64,000 bases of DNA from Methylobacterium radiodurans (GCF_003173735.1 NZ_CP029551.1:3000001-3064000); one strand, 5' to 3'. Counted from the first letter of the stretch, positions 26,773-36,726 are shown. Notes: generated by a model from the letters alone, not told the origin. Program-made: numbers and translations.

Positions 26773-28572
26773 ATGACCGCTCCGCTGAACCGCTTCTCCG
26801 TCGAACCGCTCGCCAGGATGACGCGGCGCCTCGCCGACGTCGCCGGGGGCCGGGCCGAGCCCGATCTGGTGATCACCAACGCGCGGGCGCTCTCGACCTA
26901 CTCGGAGCGCATCCTGCCCGACCGCGAGATCTGGATCGCGGGCGGGCGCATCGCCGCGCTCAAAGCCGCCGGGACCTACAAGGGCCCCAACAGCTACGAC
27001 GCGCAGGGCCTCATCCTGGCCCCAGGGCTGGTCGATCCGCACCTCCACATCGAGAGCAGCATGGTCACGGCCTGCGCCTACGCGGAGGCCGCGCTCGTCA
27101 ACGGCACCACCACGATCGTCTGCGACAGCCACGAGATCGGCAACGTGCTGGACGCTGACGGCGTCGCCTGGATGCTGGAGGACGCGCGCGAGGCCCCGCT
27201 CAGCATCTACCTCTCGGTGCCCAGCACCGTGCCGGCGACGGGCCCCGCCATCGAGACCGCAGGCGGCGACCTGACGCCGGAGAAGATCGCGGCCCTGTTC
27301 GATGCCTGGCCGGAGGCGATCGCGCTCGGCGAGAAGATGGATTTCGTGGCGGTGGCCGAGGGCGATCCGCGGGCCCACGCCATCCTGGCGGCGGCTTTGG
27401 AGCGCGGGCGCCCGGTCTCGGGCCACATCTACGGGCGGGACTTCGTGGCGCCGTACGCGGCGAGCGGCGTCACCGACACGCACGAGGCGGTCGATGCCGA
27501 GATCGCCGACGACCTCCTTGAGGCCGGGCTCTGGATCTTCCTGCGCGGCGGACCGCCGACGACGCCCTGGCACTCGCTGCCCAAGGCCATCGGCACGGTG
27601 ACGGATTACGGCGCGGCCTGGAAGCGGGTCTGCGCCTGTACCGACGACCGGGACGCGGACGACCTCCTGGCCTACGGGCTCGACTGGGTCGTGCGCGAGG
27701 CGGTGCGGCTCGGCATCCCGAAGCCCGCCGCCTGGGCGATGGGCTCGCTGCACCCCGCGACCCGCTTCGGCCTCGACGGCGAGATCGGCGGGCTGGGGGG
27801 CGGGCGCCGGGCCGACCTCGTGCTCCTCGACGACGAGCTCGTGCCGCAGGCCACGTGGTACGGGGGCGAGCTCGTGGTGGAGGGCCGCGCGCCCACGCCG
27901 CGCCTCGAGGCGGCGCTCGCCCGGCCCTACCGCTACCCGGAGCCCGCCTACCGCACGGTGCGGCTGCCCGTGCCGCTCCCGGGGCTCGTGCCGCCGCTGC
28001 CGGCCGGGCCCTGCACCGTCAACGCCATCCGCACGGTGCTGCCGGGGATCGAACTCGCCCACGCGCAGGTGCCGCTGGTGCCGGGAGCCGACTGGGCGGA
28101 GACGCTTCGGTCGCACGACCTCTGCCACGTGGCCGTGATCGAGCGGCACGGGCTCAACGGCAACGTCGCCCACGGGCTCCTCAGCGCCTTCGGGCTCAGG
28201 CGGGGCGCCGTGGCCTCCAGCGTCGGCCACGACGCGCACAACATCGTGGTGGCTGGGCTCAACGAGGCCGACATGCGGCTCGCGGTCGAGACCATCGCGG
28301 AGGTGCAAGGGGGCGTCTGCGTGGTGGCGGACGGGGCGGTCGTCGCCCTGGTGGAGCTGCCCGTGGCCGGGCTGATCTCCGACCGGCGGGTCGGAGCAGT
28401 GGCCGAGTCGGTGCGGGCCCTGAAGGCGGCCTGGACCGAGGCCGGCTGCGCCATCCCGTATATGGGCTTCAACCTGATCCCGCTCTCGGTGATCCCGCAG
28501 ATCCGCATCACCGACAAGGGGATCGTGCGGGTGCCGGAGATGAGCCAGGTGCCGCTGTTCGAGCCGGCGTGA
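26773..28572 (+). CDS. ade: Adenine deaminase
   Basis: A 599-residue amidohydrolase converting adenine to hypoxanthine and ammonia in purine salvage. Metal-site motifs are [14 protein letters not shown] (HxH) and [14 protein letters not shown], with [14 protein letters not shown] and SGHIYGRDF following. The C-terminal adenine-deaminase-specific domain is intact ([37 protein letters not shown]). The length is normal. The ATG at 26773 follows GTGAAGGG. MtnP in this window releases adenine, so both act in adenine recycling, although they are 18 kb apart. Confidence 0.96.
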   Translation: MTAPLNRFSVEPLARMTRRLADVAGGRAEPDLVITNARALSTYSERILPDREIWIAGGRIAALKAAGTYKGPNSYDAQGLILAPGLVDPHLHIESSMVTACAYAEAALVNGTTTIVCDSHEIGNVLDADGVAWMLEDAREAPLSIYLSVPSTVPATGPAIETAGGDLTPEKIAALFDAWPEAIALGEKMDFVAVAEGDPRAHAILAAALERGRPVSGHIYGRDFVAPYAASGVTDTHEAVDAEIADDLLEAGLWIFLRGGPPTTPWHSLPKAIGTVTDYGAAWKRVCACTDDRDADDLLAYGLDWVVREAVRLGIPKPAAWAMGSLHPATRFGLDGEIGGLGGGRRADLVLLDDELVPQATWYGGELVVEGRAPTPRLEAALARPYRYPEPAYRTVRLPVPLPGLVPPLPAGPCTVNAIRTVLPGIELAHAQVPLVPGADWAETLRSHDLCHVAVIERHGLNGNVAHGLLSAFGLRRGAVASSVGHDAHNIVVAGLNEADMRLAVETIAEVQGGVCVVADGAVVALVELPVAGLISDRRVGAVAESVRALKAAWTEAGCAIPYMGFNLIPLSVIPQIRITDKGIVRVPEMSQVPLFEPA

Positions 28573-28607
28573 GGCGCCCGCGGCGCGGAAGCGCTCGGGC
28601 GCGCCCC

Positions 28608-29717
28608 TCAGGGCCCGCGCCCGAGCCCGGCGAGCAGCACCGCGAGCTGGGCCTGGCGCCGCGTGCCGGTCTTGGCGAAGACGGCCTTGAGCTGCGTGCG
28701 CGCGGTGCTCACCGCGACGCCCAGCGCGTCCGCCGCATCGCCGAGGTCGCGCCCGTCGGCGAGCATCCGGGCGAGCCGCGCCTCCGCGGTGGTGAGGCCG
28801 TAGATCTCGCGCAGCAGCGCCTCGCCGGGCGGGTGCGCCTCGGCCGGATCGACGATGAGCAGCACCGCGCGGGCCTGCTGGAACAGGTCGCCCGCCGCGC
28901 CGGGCAGGGGCGCGGCGTGCACGACGAGAGGCGGGGCACCCCCCGGGCGCGGCACCGCCACGGGTCGGCAGACCGGCCCGAGCCGGCCCTCTGCGCGGAC
29001 CGCGCCGCCGATCAGCCGCCCGAGCGCCGCGTTGCTCGGCCCGTGCTGGGCGATCAGCGCGCCCTGGAGCACGTTGAGCCCGCGCCCCATCAGCGCCGCG
29101 GCGCGCGCGTTCATCCGCAGCACCGCGCCGGCCCCGTCGAGGAGCATCCCGGCGCAGCGCAGGAGGTCGAAGGCCTCCAGCGCCGAGCCCGCCCGCGCCT
29201 CGGCGATCCTGAGGGCGAGGCGCCCCGCCCGCTGGAGATGGGGCACCACCCGCTCCAGGGCATCGATCTCGCCCTGCCCGAAGGCCCCGCTGCGGGGCGC
29301 GCGCTCCAGCGACAGAATCAGGCTGCGCCCGCCCGCGGGCACGAGGTAAAGCCCCGCGAAATGGCGGAGGCCGTGGGCGTTCACGTACTCGGCGTGGAAC
29401 GGCATGTGGTCGAGCTCGCGCGGGGTGAAGATATGCTGCTCGGTGAGCACCCGCGTGGGGTCGCGCATCGCCGGGATGCCGCGCAGCACCCGCGGATTGT
29501 GGGCGAGCCAGCCCCGCGCCAGCCCGTCGGCGATCGCCGCGTCGAGGAAGGGGTTGCAGGCGAGTTCCAGCGGCGCGTCCGGTCCCGGCAGCATCAGCGC
29601 CCCCTCGGCTCCGAAGACGCGCGCGCTCGCCTCCAGCGTCTCGCGCCACAATTCGGGGCGCAGGGCCGCCTCGTAGAAGCGGTCGATCAGGTCCGAGACC
29701 GTTTCCTCGCTCTCCAT
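28608..29717 (-). CDS. LuxR-type helix-turn-helix transcriptional regulator
   Basis: A 369-residue regulator. The C-terminal 60 residues hold a LuxR/GerE HTH: LTTAEARLARMLADGRDLGD then AADALGVAVSTARTQLKAVFAKTG. The N-terminal about 290 residues look like a sensory region with PAS-like repeats (GMLLDGAGAVLRMNARAAAL); no receiver domain is present, so it is not a two-component partner. The ATG at 29717 is chosen because GGAAGG stands just upstream. Target genes are unknown. It converges on ade and is divergent from the small membrane protein at 29956. Confidence 0.88.
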   Translation of the reverse strand: MESEETVSDLIDRFYEAALRPELWRETLEASARVFGAEGALMLPGPDAPLELACNPFLDAAIADGLARGWLAHNPRVLRGIPAMRDPTRVLTEQHIFTPRELDHMPFHAEYVNAHGLRHFAGLYLVPAGGRSLILSLERAPRSGAFGQGEIDALERVVPHLQRAGRLALRIAEARAGSALEAFDLLRCAGMLLDGAGAVLRMNARAAALMGRGLNVLQGALIAQHGPSNAALGRLIGGAVRAEGRLGPVCRPVAVPRPGGAPPLVVHAAPLPGAAGDLFQQARAVLLIVDPAEAHPPGEALLREIYGLTTAEARLARMLADGRDLGDAADALGVAVSTARTQLKAVFAKTGTRRQAQLAVLLAGLGRGP

Positions 29718-29955
29718 CGCGCACCTTCCCGGTCCGCGCGTCCCCATCGGTCACGCGTCCGCTCCGGACCATAGGCTCACGGGCGAGGCGCGGGCACATA
29801 CCCCAAACGGGTCATGAAAGTTCATGCTTCCGTGATCGTGATCGCGCTGCGATACCCGGGAGATCCGGCCCGCCCGGGTTCCGGTCGCCCGTATCGCGGT
29901 GCTGGACAGGTCCGATGCCGGACGACCGGACGGACGCATAGGGGGGACAGTTTCC

Positions 29956-30171
29956 ATGGCTCCGAACCTCGCCGCGCCGCTCGTGCAGGTCTGCGCCTTC
30001 GCCCTCGGCTGCGCGCTGATCCACGCCGCCCGTCGGCACGCGGCAATCGTCACGGCGGTGCTGGCGACCGTCGCGGTCGCGTCGGCGCTCCTCCTGCTGC
30101 TCGTGGCCTCCGTCGCCTCGGCGCCCGATGCCGACGCCATCGATCCAATCTCGATCGCCGAGGCGGCGTGA
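29956..30171 (+). CDS. Small membrane protein (71 aa), hypothetical
   Basis: From ATG at 29956, preceded by a purine-rich GGGGGGACAG. Two hydrophobic segments (about residues 6-22 and 28-52) are separated by RRHAAI and followed by an acidic tail. No family recognised. It lies between the divergent LuxR regulator and the EEP phosphatase gene, 68 bp upstream of the latter, so it could be co-transcribed with it. Confidence 0.55.
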   Translation: MAPNLAAPLVQVCAFALGCALIHAARRHAAIVTAVLATVAVASALLLLLVASVASAPDADAIDPISIAEAA

Positions 30172-30239
30172 GGCGGGGCCTCGGCGCCGCCCTATCTTGA
30201 GGGGCCTCGGGCCGCCGGCCCCATCGCGAGCGCGCACCC

Positions 30240-31031
30240 TTGATCCGTCTCCTCAGCTACAACATCCGGCACGGGCTCGGCCTCGACGGGCGGATCGCGC
30301 CCGAGCGGATCGCCGCGGTGATCGGTGCGCTGGCGCCGGACATCGTGGCGCTGCAGGAGGTCGATGTCGGGCGCCGGCGCACCGACGGCCGCGACCAGGC
30401 GGAGGTGATCGCCACCGCCCTGCGGATGGAGCAGCATTTCCATCCGGCGCTCCACGTCGAGGGCGAGCGCTACGGCGACGCGATCCTCACCCCCCACCCG
30501 TCGCGGCTCGTGCGGGCGGCGGCTCTGCCCGGGCATCCGAGGCGGCTCGGGCTGGAGCCGCGCGGCGCGCTCTGGGTCGAGGTGACGGTCGGCGGGCGGC
30601 GGCTGCAGGTGTTCAACACGCATCTCGGGCTGACAGGCGGCGAGCGGCTGGCGCAGGTCGCCGCGCTGCTCGGGCCGGACTGGCTCGGGAGTCCGGCCTG
30701 CCGCGACCCCGTGGTGCTGCTGGGCGATCTCAACGCCACGCCCTGGTCGCGCGCCTATCGGCGGCTGGCCGGGCGGCTCACCGACGCGCGCCGGCTCTCC
30801 GGCGAGCGGCGTGCGCGCTCGGGCGCGACCTTCCCGGCCCGCCTGCCGCTCCTGCGCATCGACCACGTCTTCGTCGGGCCGGGCATCGCCGTGGAACGGA
30901 TGGGGCCCGCCGGCGGCGCGCTCGCCCGGCTGGCCTCCGACCACCGGCCGCTGCTCGCCGAGATCGTGCTGGCGCCGGTCGCCGCGGCACAAGAGCGGCA
31001 GGCCGAGACCGGTTCGGAGGTGGTAGGCTGA
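30240..31031 (+). CDS. Endonuclease/exonuclease/phosphatase family protein
   Basis: A 263-residue metal-dependent phosphoesterase with the EEP (DNase I-like) fold. From TTG at 30240 it begins IRLLSYNIRHGLGLDGRI. Catalytic motifs visible are ALQEVD (Glu metal ligand), NTHLGLTGGER, LLGDLNATPWS (Asp/Asn) and the terminal SDHRPLLAEI (Asp-His). Such stand-alone EEP proteins near PLD and VTT genes are often sphingomyelinase-like or phosphoinositide-type hydrolases; the substrate is not determined. It converges on the PLD-VTT gene pair. Confidence 0.9.
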   Translation: MIRLLSYNIRHGLGLDGRIAPERIAAVIGALAPDIVALQEVDVGRRRTDGRDQAEVIATALRMEQHFHPALHVEGERYGDAILTPHPSRLVRAAALPGHPRRLGLEPRGALWVEVTVGGRRLQVFNTHLGLTGGERLAQVAALLGPDWLGSPACRDPVVLLGDLNATPWSRAYRRLAGRLTDARRLSGERRARSGATFPARLPLLRIDHVFVGPGIAVERMGPAGGALARLASDHRPLLAEIVLAPVAAAQERQAETGSEVVG

Positions 31032-31095
31032 ACCGCACAGCTCTTCCGCTCCAGCCGGGAGCGGGAACCCACGCCTCATCCGGAGCGGTGCACGC

Positions 31096-32628
31096 TCAGT
31101 CCCCGAGCTTCGCCCGCACGGCCGCGCGCAGCAGCCCGGGCCGGCGCCAGGGCCGCCACGCATCGTCCGGGCCGTCCGGGTCGCCGATGTGCCAGGCCTC
31201 GATGAAGCGGGCGAGCAGCCCCCTGTGCGAGGCGACGAGCGGACAGAGCCGGCGCGGTGACACGAGGACGACATCGTCGAGCGCCGCCCGCAGGCTGCCG
31301 CGCTCGGCCACCCGCGCTGCGAAGGCGCGCGCGTCGCAGCCGGCATGGTGCGCGAGCATCCGGTCCCGCGTGCGGGCGATGGTGGCGCGCAGCTCCGCAT
31401 CCTCAGTCCCGTCGCCGGCGGAGATCGCCAGGTCGCACTCGGTGTCGTAGCCGAAGGAGCGATTGTTCAGGTTGGTCGAGCCGACCCGCAGCAGGGTGTC
31501 GTCGAAGACCGAGACCTTGGAATGGACGAGGATCGGCTGCCCGGCCACGGTGTGCGGCGCCAGGATGCGGAAGCGGCCGAAGCGGTCGCGGGCCTTGAGC
31601 CGGGCGATCAGCCCGCGCCGGGCGCTGTCCATGGTGAGCCGGTCGAAGCCGTTCGGGCTGCGCTCGGCCACCACCACCACGATCTCGGGCCCGTCCGGCT
31701 CCTCCAGCCGCCGCCCCAGCGCCTCGGCGACGAGTGGGGCGGTGAAATACTGGTTCTCCAGGTAGATGCTGCGGCGTGCCCCCGCGATCGCCCGCAGGAA
31801 CAGGGCCTCGTTCTCGCGGATCGCCGGCGCCGGGCCCCGCGCCGGCACCGTGCGGGCGATGGCCAGGGGCACGTCGGCGAAGTCCGGGGCGAGGGTCTCG
31901 GGCCAGGGATCCTCGGAGGAATCCGCCACAGGCCCGGCCGCGGCCGGCTCGGGGGGCAGCCACGCGCTGGTCGCCGCGTGCCAGCGCTCCCGGGCGAGCG
32001 CCGCGAGCGCGCGGGCGGCGTCGCCGTCCACCGCCATCATCACGTCGTGGCGCGGCGGGTAGGCCTCCCCCGAGGGCAGGCGGCGGCGGGCGTCGCGGTC
32101 ACGGTGGGCGGGCGTGTCCCAGCGGTTCGCCTCGAAGTCGCTGCCGCCGCAGAAGGCGATCCGGTCATCCACCACCAGGATCTTCTGGTGCTGGCAGGCG
32201 CCGAAGGGCAGCGTGGGGTCGATGCGGTAGTCGATGCCGGGGCCGAGCCGCTCCCGGATCGCCGGGGGCTTCATGTCGCTGTTGGCCGAGATCGGCCAGG
32301 GCATGTCCCAGATCAACAGGCGGATCGCCAGCTCCGGCCGCTGCAGCTTCAGGCGCCGCAGCAGGTCGCCGAGCGCCTCGTCGGCGGACGGGTCGGCGCT
32401 CTCGGGCCGCAGGCAGGTGCGCGGGTCGAAGCTCCAGCCGATCAGCAGGATCGAGTGCCGCGCCGCGACCAGCGCCTGGCGCGCGGCGGCGAAATAGGCG
32501 GCGCCGTCGTGCAGCAGGGCCGCGCGCGGCGCGCGCACCTGCCGCCAGCAGGTCTCGCCCGTCCGCAGCGCGCCGGACGGCGCGGGATGCGGTACGGGAA
32601 GGTCGCTCGGTTTCACCGCGACGGTCAT
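31096..32628 (-). CDS. Phospholipase D / cardiolipin synthase-like protein
   Basis: A 510-residue protein with two HKD motifs: HQKILVVDDRIAFCGGSD at about residue 145 and HSKVSVFDDTLLRVGSTNLN at about 366. These are the two halves of a PLD active site. It has no N-terminal membrane helices, unlike classical Cls, so it resembles the soluble or peripheral PLD enzymes that act on phospholipids. Its ATG at 32628 overlaps the stop of the upstream VTT-domain gene (ATGA), implying coupled translation and a joint membrane role. Confidence 0.92.
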   Translation of the reverse strand: MTVAVKPSDLPVPHPAPSGALRTGETCWRQVRAPRAALLHDGAAYFAAARQALVAARHSILLIGWSFDPRTCLRPESADPSADEALGDLLRRLKLQRPELAIRLLIWDMPWPISANSDMKPPAIRERLGPGIDYRIDPTLPFGACQHQKILVVDDRIAFCGGSDFEANRWDTPAHRDRDARRRLPSGEAYPPRHDVMMAVDGDAARALAALARERWHAATSAWLPPEPAAAGPVADSSEDPWPETLAPDFADVPLAIARTVPARGPAPAIRENEALFLRAIAGARRSIYLENQYFTAPLVAEALGRRLEEPDGPEIVVVVAERSPNGFDRLTMDSARRGLIARLKARDRFGRFRILAPHTVAGQPILVHSKVSVFDDTLLRVGSTNLNNRSFGYDTECDLAISAGDGTEDAELRATIARTRDRMLAHHAGCDARAFAARVAERGSLRAALDDVVLVSPRRLCPLVASHRGLLARFIEAWHIGDPDGPDDAWRPWRRPGLLRAAVRAKLGD

Positions 32629-33362
32629 GGTCCCGCGCCCTGCTCCTGTTCCAATCCGCGCACGCCCACGCCGCGATCCGGCTGCGCCCGGCCGGGGCCG
32701 GAGCGATCCCGCAGCTTGGCCCGGACCCGCTGCCGGGTCATCCAGACGAGGCCCAGCGTGGCGACGAGACCGAGGCCGAGCGAGACCCAGTGCACCGGAT
32801 CCTCGCTGCCCGCCGCGCGGCCGATCACCCCGAGATAGATGCACACCACCGTGCCCGGCAGCATGCCGAGCACCGTCGAGAGCAGGAAGGCGCCGAGACC
32901 GACATCGGTGATGCCGAGCGCGTAGTTCTGGGCGTTGAAGGGCACGAAGGGGCTCAGACGCATCAGCAGGAGCAGGCGCCAATCCCCGTCGCCGACCGCC
33001 TCGGCCGTCGCCTTCCAGGCCGGCCGCCGGTCGATGATCCGCCGCACCGGCCCCTGAAGCACGGAGCGTGCCGCCAGGAAGGCCAGGAGCGAGCCCGCGG
33101 TGGCGGCTCCCAGAACGATCGGCATCGCCCACCAGCCGAACGCCACCGCGCCCGCGATGGTGAGCGGCGTGCAGGGAATCACCAGCAGCGTGGCGAGGAG
33201 GAAGATGCCCGCGAAGGCCACCGGACCCCAGCCCCCGAGCCCGGCGCTCCAGGCCCCGAAACCGCGCAGCCACGCCTCGACCGGCAGCAGCCGCCAGAGC
33301 AGGACCGTCGCCGCGACGGCGCCGACCACAATCAACCCGTCGCGCAGAGCCCCCGAGCGCAC
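32625..33362 (-). CDS. TVP38/TMEM64 (VTT/DedA-like) membrane protein
   Basis: A 245-residue polytopic protein of the SNARE-associated (VTT) family. The signature GAVAFGWWAMPIVLGAATAG and RLSPFVPFNAQNYALGITDV region is clear, with about six membrane segments and a polar C terminus. VTT proteins are now linked to lipid scrambling or flipping across bilayers. GTG start at 33362. It is the first gene of a two-gene unit with the PLD-like enzyme, which suggests phospholipid turnover. Confidence 0.9.
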   Translation of the reverse strand: MRSGALRDGLIVVGAVAATVLLWRLLPVEAWLRGFGAWSAGLGGWGPVAFAGIFLLATLLVIPCTPLTIAGAVAFGWWAMPIVLGAATAGSLLAFLAARSVLQGPVRRIIDRRPAWKATAEAVGDGDWRLLLLMRLSPFVPFNAQNYALGITDVGLGAFLLSTVLGMLPGTVVCIYLGVIGRAAGSEDPVHWVSLGLGLVATLGLVWMTRQRVRAKLRDRSGPGRAQPDRGVGVRGLEQEQGAGP

Positions 33363-33550
33363 GCTGGAACCGCCTTTCGCATCCCGGCGGCCTGCGAGCC
33401 CCCGCCTTCACAGAACGGTGACGGGGCAGCATGTTTCCACCCCTGCGGCAAAGCTTGAGCCGGCGTCACGTCTCCGTCATCCCGGCGCGGCATTTCTGCC
33501 ACGCGCCCGCGGGTCCTGGGCGACGGACCCGGCCGCGCCTTGCGAGACAT

Positions 33551-33564
33551 ATAGCACAAGCTAT
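33551..33564. promoter_or_regulatory. ATAGC-N4-GCTAT inverted repeat before the porin-fusion gene
   Basis: ATAGC (33551-33555) and GCTAT (33560-33564) flank ACAA. The right arm overlaps the first possible ATG at 33563. The same arms and spacing occur at 61551-61564 in front of another outer-membrane barrel gene. Candidate operator for a shared repressor of the winged-helix (MarR-like) kind; the regulator is not identified. Confidence 0.45.
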
Positions 33565-35743
33565 GAAACGCCGGATCGGATTGCTCGTGGGGGGCGTCAT
33601 GGCGGCTGGCAAGGGGTTACGCCGGAGGTGGATGCGACCGGCGGCCGGGCTCCGTCCCTCCGCCGCGCTGCTCGCCGCGCTGTTTCCCGCCCTGGCCCGG
33701 GCTGCCGACCCCGCCTCCGCCCCGTCGGCCGGCCAGAGCGCGTTCGTCGATTGGTCCGGCCCCTATCTCGGCCTGCAGGGCAGCGCGGGCGGCTCCTTCG
33801 GCGCGCTGAATTTCGGCCCGACCACGATCGGCGGCCGGGTCATCCCCGATTTCCGCACCGGCGACGCGACCGGCCGCTCCGACCGCGGGCGCGAGGCGAC
33901 GACCGCGGTCGGCGGCGTTTTCGGCGGCCGGAACTGGCAAACCGGCCCCTGGCTCTACGGCGTGGAGGCGGACGTCTCGGGCGCGAACCTGAAGCGGCCG
34001 GTCGGCTCGAACGCGCTGCGCCTCGGCTACGAGGACGCGGACCCGGTCTTCGATGTGATCCGTGCCAAGACCGACTTCTACGGCCTGCTGCGGGGCCGCC
34101 TCGGCTACAGCTTCGACCGGGCGCTGGTCTACGCCACGTTCGGGCTCGCCGGTGCGACGACCCGGATCCTGGCGACCTATCCGGACCTCGCGGGCGGCCC
34201 GGCCGCCACGGCGCGGCGCGACGAGAACCGGATCGGCTTCACCCTCGGCGCCGGCCTGCAATACGCCATCACCGACCGGATCGCGGTCGGCCTCGACTAC
34301 CGCTACATCGATCTCGGCTCGGGCGGGCGCTTCGATCTCGGCGCGGTGCCGGGCCCCTTCGGCGGCGCGGTCTCGACGCGGGCAGCCTTCACCTCGAACC
34401 AGATGCTGGCGCGCCTCTCCTGGTACCCGGAGGGCCTGCGCCTGCCGCCGGAGCCCGACGAGGCGGCGCCGCACGTGCCCGACACCGACGTCTCGGACCG
34501 CTTCTCGCTGCACGGCCAGACCACCTTCGTGAACCAGGGCGTGCCGGGCTTCCGCTCGCCCTACCGGGGCGATCAGAGCCTCGTGCCGCATCAGGCCCAG
34601 GCCACCACGACGGCGACCGCCTTCATCGGCTTCAAGCTGACGGAGGGCACCGAACTCTACTACAACCCGGAATTCAGCCAGGGTTTCGGCCTCTCGCGCA
34701 CGCTCGGCGTCGCGGGCTTCGTCAACGGCGAGGCGCAGAAGGCGGGCGCGCCCTTCCCGAAGCTGCGCTCCAACCGCTACTTCGTGCGCCAGACCTTCGG
34801 CCTCGGCGGCGAGACCGAGGACGTGCCGGACGGCATCAACCAGGTGGCGACCCGCCGCGACGTCGAGCGCATCACGGTGGTGGCCGGCAAGTTCGCGCTC
34901 GGCGACTTCTTCGACGGCAACGTCTACGCCCACGACCCGCGTGTCGATTTCATGAACTGGTCTCTCTGGGCCGCCTCGGCCTGGGACTTCCCGGCGAACC
35001 TCCCCGGTTTCACGCAGGGTGTGTATGTCGAGTACAACCGGCGGGAGTTCGCCATCCGGGCGGCCTACACGCAGGTGCCGAAGCAGCCCTCCAGCGACGT
35101 GCTCGACCCGCGCGTCTTCGAGCGGGCGGGTGCCGTGGTGGAGTTGGAGACCCGCCACACCCTGCCGGTGCTGGAGCAGCCCGGCCGCGTGCGGCTCGGC
35201 GCCTTCACCAACGTGGTCAACACCGCCAATTACCGGCAGGTCGTGGGGCTGACGCTCGGCGGCGCCTTCGCGGACATCGGCGAGGCCGTGCAGGCGACCC
35301 GCCGCCCGCGCCGCAAGAGCGGGCTCTACGCCAACCTGGAGCAGGCGGTCACCGACGATGTCGGGATCTTCGCCCGCGCCAGCGTCAACGACGGGCGCAA
35401 CGAGAGCGCCAACTTCACCGACATCGACGCCAGCCTCTCGGGCGGCGTCTCGATCAAGGGCGCTGCCTGGGACCGGCCGCTCGACACGATCGGGCTGGGC
35501 GCGACGATGAACGCGATCTCGCGCACCCACCGGGCCTTCTTCGCCAACGGGGGTCTCGGCCTGCTCATCGGCGACGGGCGCCTGACCTACGCGCCCGAGC
35601 GGGCGGTCGAGGCCTACTACGCCCTGAGCCTCGCGAAGTTCGTCACCGTGACCTTCGACTACCAGCTCGTCTCGAACCCCGCCTACAACCAGGACCGCGG
35701 CCCGGCCCACTTCTTCGGCACGCGGCTCCACGCGGACTTCTGA
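33563..35743 (+). CDS. Outer-membrane protein: OmpA/Omp25-like barrel fused to OprB-like porin
   Basis: A 726-residue outer-membrane protein. A signal segment (LRPSAALLAALFPALARA) is followed by an about 210-residue eight-strand barrel of the Omp25/Omp31 type (FVDWSGPYLGLQGSAGGSFG; GRLGYSFDRALVYATFGLAG; RIAVGLDYRYIDLG). A second, larger barrel resembling carbohydrate-selective porin OprB follows (FSLHGQTTFVNQGVPGFRSP; TELYYNPEFSQGFGLSRTLG; ERITVVAGKFALGDFFDGN) and ends with a C-terminal Phe. The usual start would be ATG 33563, but ATG 33599 or 33632 would leave the upstream palindrome in the leader. The two-barrel fusion is unusual; the porin part probably admits sugars. Confidence 0.85.
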   Translation: MKRRIGLLVGGVMAAGKGLRRRWMRPAAGLRPSAALLAALFPALARAADPASAPSAGQSAFVDWSGPYLGLQGSAGGSFGALNFGPTTIGGRVIPDFRTGDATGRSDRGREATTAVGGVFGGRNWQTGPWLYGVEADVSGANLKRPVGSNALRLGYEDADPVFDVIRAKTDFYGLLRGRLGYSFDRALVYATFGLAGATTRILATYPDLAGGPAATARRDENRIGFTLGAGLQYAITDRIAVGLDYRYIDLGSGGRFDLGAVPGPFGGAVSTRAAFTSNQMLARLSWYPEGLRLPPEPDEAAPHVPDTDVSDRFSLHGQTTFVNQGVPGFRSPYRGDQSLVPHQAQATTTATAFIGFKLTEGTELYYNPEFSQGFGLSRTLGVAGFVNGEAQKAGAPFPKLRSNRYFVRQTFGLGGETEDVPDGINQVATRRDVERITVVAGKFALGDFFDGNVYAHDPRVDFMNWSLWAASAWDFPANLPGFTQGVYVEYNRREFAIRAAYTQVPKQPSSDVLDPRVFERAGAVVELETRHTLPVLEQPGRVRLGAFTNVVNTANYRQVVGLTLGGAFADIGEAVQATRRPRRKSGLYANLEQAVTDDVGIFARASVNDGRNESANFTDIDASLSGGVSIKGAAWDRPLDTIGLGATMNAISRTHRAFFANGGLGLLIGDGRLTYAPERAVEAYYALSLAKFVTVTFDYQLVSNPAYNQDRGPAHFFGTRLHADF

Positions 35744-35754
35744 GGCGGAGGTCA

Positions 35755-35899
35755 CGGGATCCCAACGGGTCAATACCCTTTGGCGGGGTCCGGGGCGCGC
35801 AGCCCCGGATTTGGTCTCCGGACCCGGCAAGGCCGGGTGCGGAGACCAACAGCAGGGCTCTGCCCTGCACCCGCGAAAGGTCTCGACCTTTCGAAACCA
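35755..35899. repeat. Palindromic repetitive element, copy 2 (inverted relative to copy 1)
   Basis: Read on the minus strand this gap repeats the order of copy 1: CGAAAGGTC/GACCTTTCG, then GCAGGGC-AGA-GCCCTGC, an added GGTCTCCG...CGGAGACC stem with an inner CACCCGGC/GCCGGGT-type arm, then CCGGGGC...GCCCCGG, CGCCAAAGGG and GGATCCCG. It lies between the convergent porin-fusion and lipB genes. The shared block with 20577-20692 is recognisable base for base over the first about 45 positions. Confidence 0.8.
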
Positions 35900-35911
35900 T
35901 GAGCGGGCGCT

Positions 35912-36631
35912 TCAGCCGGCCGGATCCGGCACCGTGGCGCCGAAGATCGGCTCGAACGCAGCGCGCAGCTGCATGTCGACCTCTGCCAAGCTGACGATCC
36001 GGCCGAGATCGACGAGGCTCGTGACCCCGTGCTCACGCACCCCGCAGGGCACGATGCCGGCGAAGTGGGAGAGGTCCGGCTCGACGTTGAGGCTGATGCC
36101 GTGAAAGCTCACCCAGCGCCGCACTCGGATGCCGATCGCCGCGATCTTGTCCTCGACGCCCGCGCCCCGCTCGGGCCGCCGCACCCAGACGCCGACCCGG
36201 TCCTCGCGCCGCTCCGCCCGCACGTTGAAGGCGTCGAGCGTCGCGATCAGCCACGCCTCCAGGCAGGCCACGTAGGCGCGCAGGTCCGTGCGGCGGCGGT
36301 TCAGGTCGAGCATCACGTAGGCCACGCGCTGGCCGGGACCGTGATAGGTGTACTGGCCGCCCCGGCCGGACGCGTAGACCGGGAACCGCTCGGGCGCGAC
36401 GAGGTCGGCGGCCTTGGCCGAGGTGCCGGCCGTGTAGAGCGGCGGGTGCTCCAGCAGCCAGACGCACTCGTCGGCCTCGCCCCGAGCGATCGCGGCGGCG
36501 CGCGCCTCCATCCAGGCGACCGCCGCCTCGTAATCGACGAGCCCGTCGCTGACCCGCCACGCCACCGGCGGGGCACCGGCACGCGGCCAGAAGGTCTCCG
36601 GTGCGGTCTCGAGGCGAGAGGCGTTTACCAA
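35912..36631 (-). CDS. lipB: Octanoyl-[acyl-carrier-protein]:protein octanoyltransferase
   Basis: A 239-residue lipoate-synthesis enzyme transferring octanoyl groups from ACP to lipoyl domains. Signature motifs: [18 protein letters not shown], the [20 protein letters not shown] block, and [22 protein letters not shown] with the catalytic Lys, then [13 protein letters not shown] with the catalytic Cys. The TTG at 36631 (protein start [14 protein letters not shown]) is preferred; an upstream TTG at 36688 would add 19 unrelated residues. It is divergent from the SpoA-domain gene. Confidence 0.94.
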   Translation of the reverse strand: MVNASRLETAPETFWPRAGAPPVAWRVSDGLVDYEAAVAWMEARAAAIARGEADECVWLLEHPPLYTAGTSAKAADLVAPERFPVYASGRGGQYTYHGPGQRVAYVMLDLNRRRTDLRAYVACLEAWLIATLDAFNVRAERREDRVGVWVRRPERGAGVEDKIAAIGIRVRRWVSFHGISLNVEPDLSHFAGIVPCGVREHGVTSLVDLGRIVSLAEVDMQLRAAFEPIFGATVPDPAG

Positions 36632-36726
36632 GGCTTCACCATGATGCGCGGAAGCTCCCCCAGAGCACCGCCCCGCGCGCGCGAGCAAGCGCCGGCCGGT
36701 GCCCCCGAGTGACGAGAGCGTGGCGC

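Noticed and set aside
26542..29799. A 1085-codon minus-strand open frame
   Set aside because: It runs antisense across ade and the region after it, has no domain, and has the Arg/Gly/Ala composition of shadow frames in high-GC DNA. The same applies to other very long antisense frames, for example over 31776-33458 and 43188-45794.
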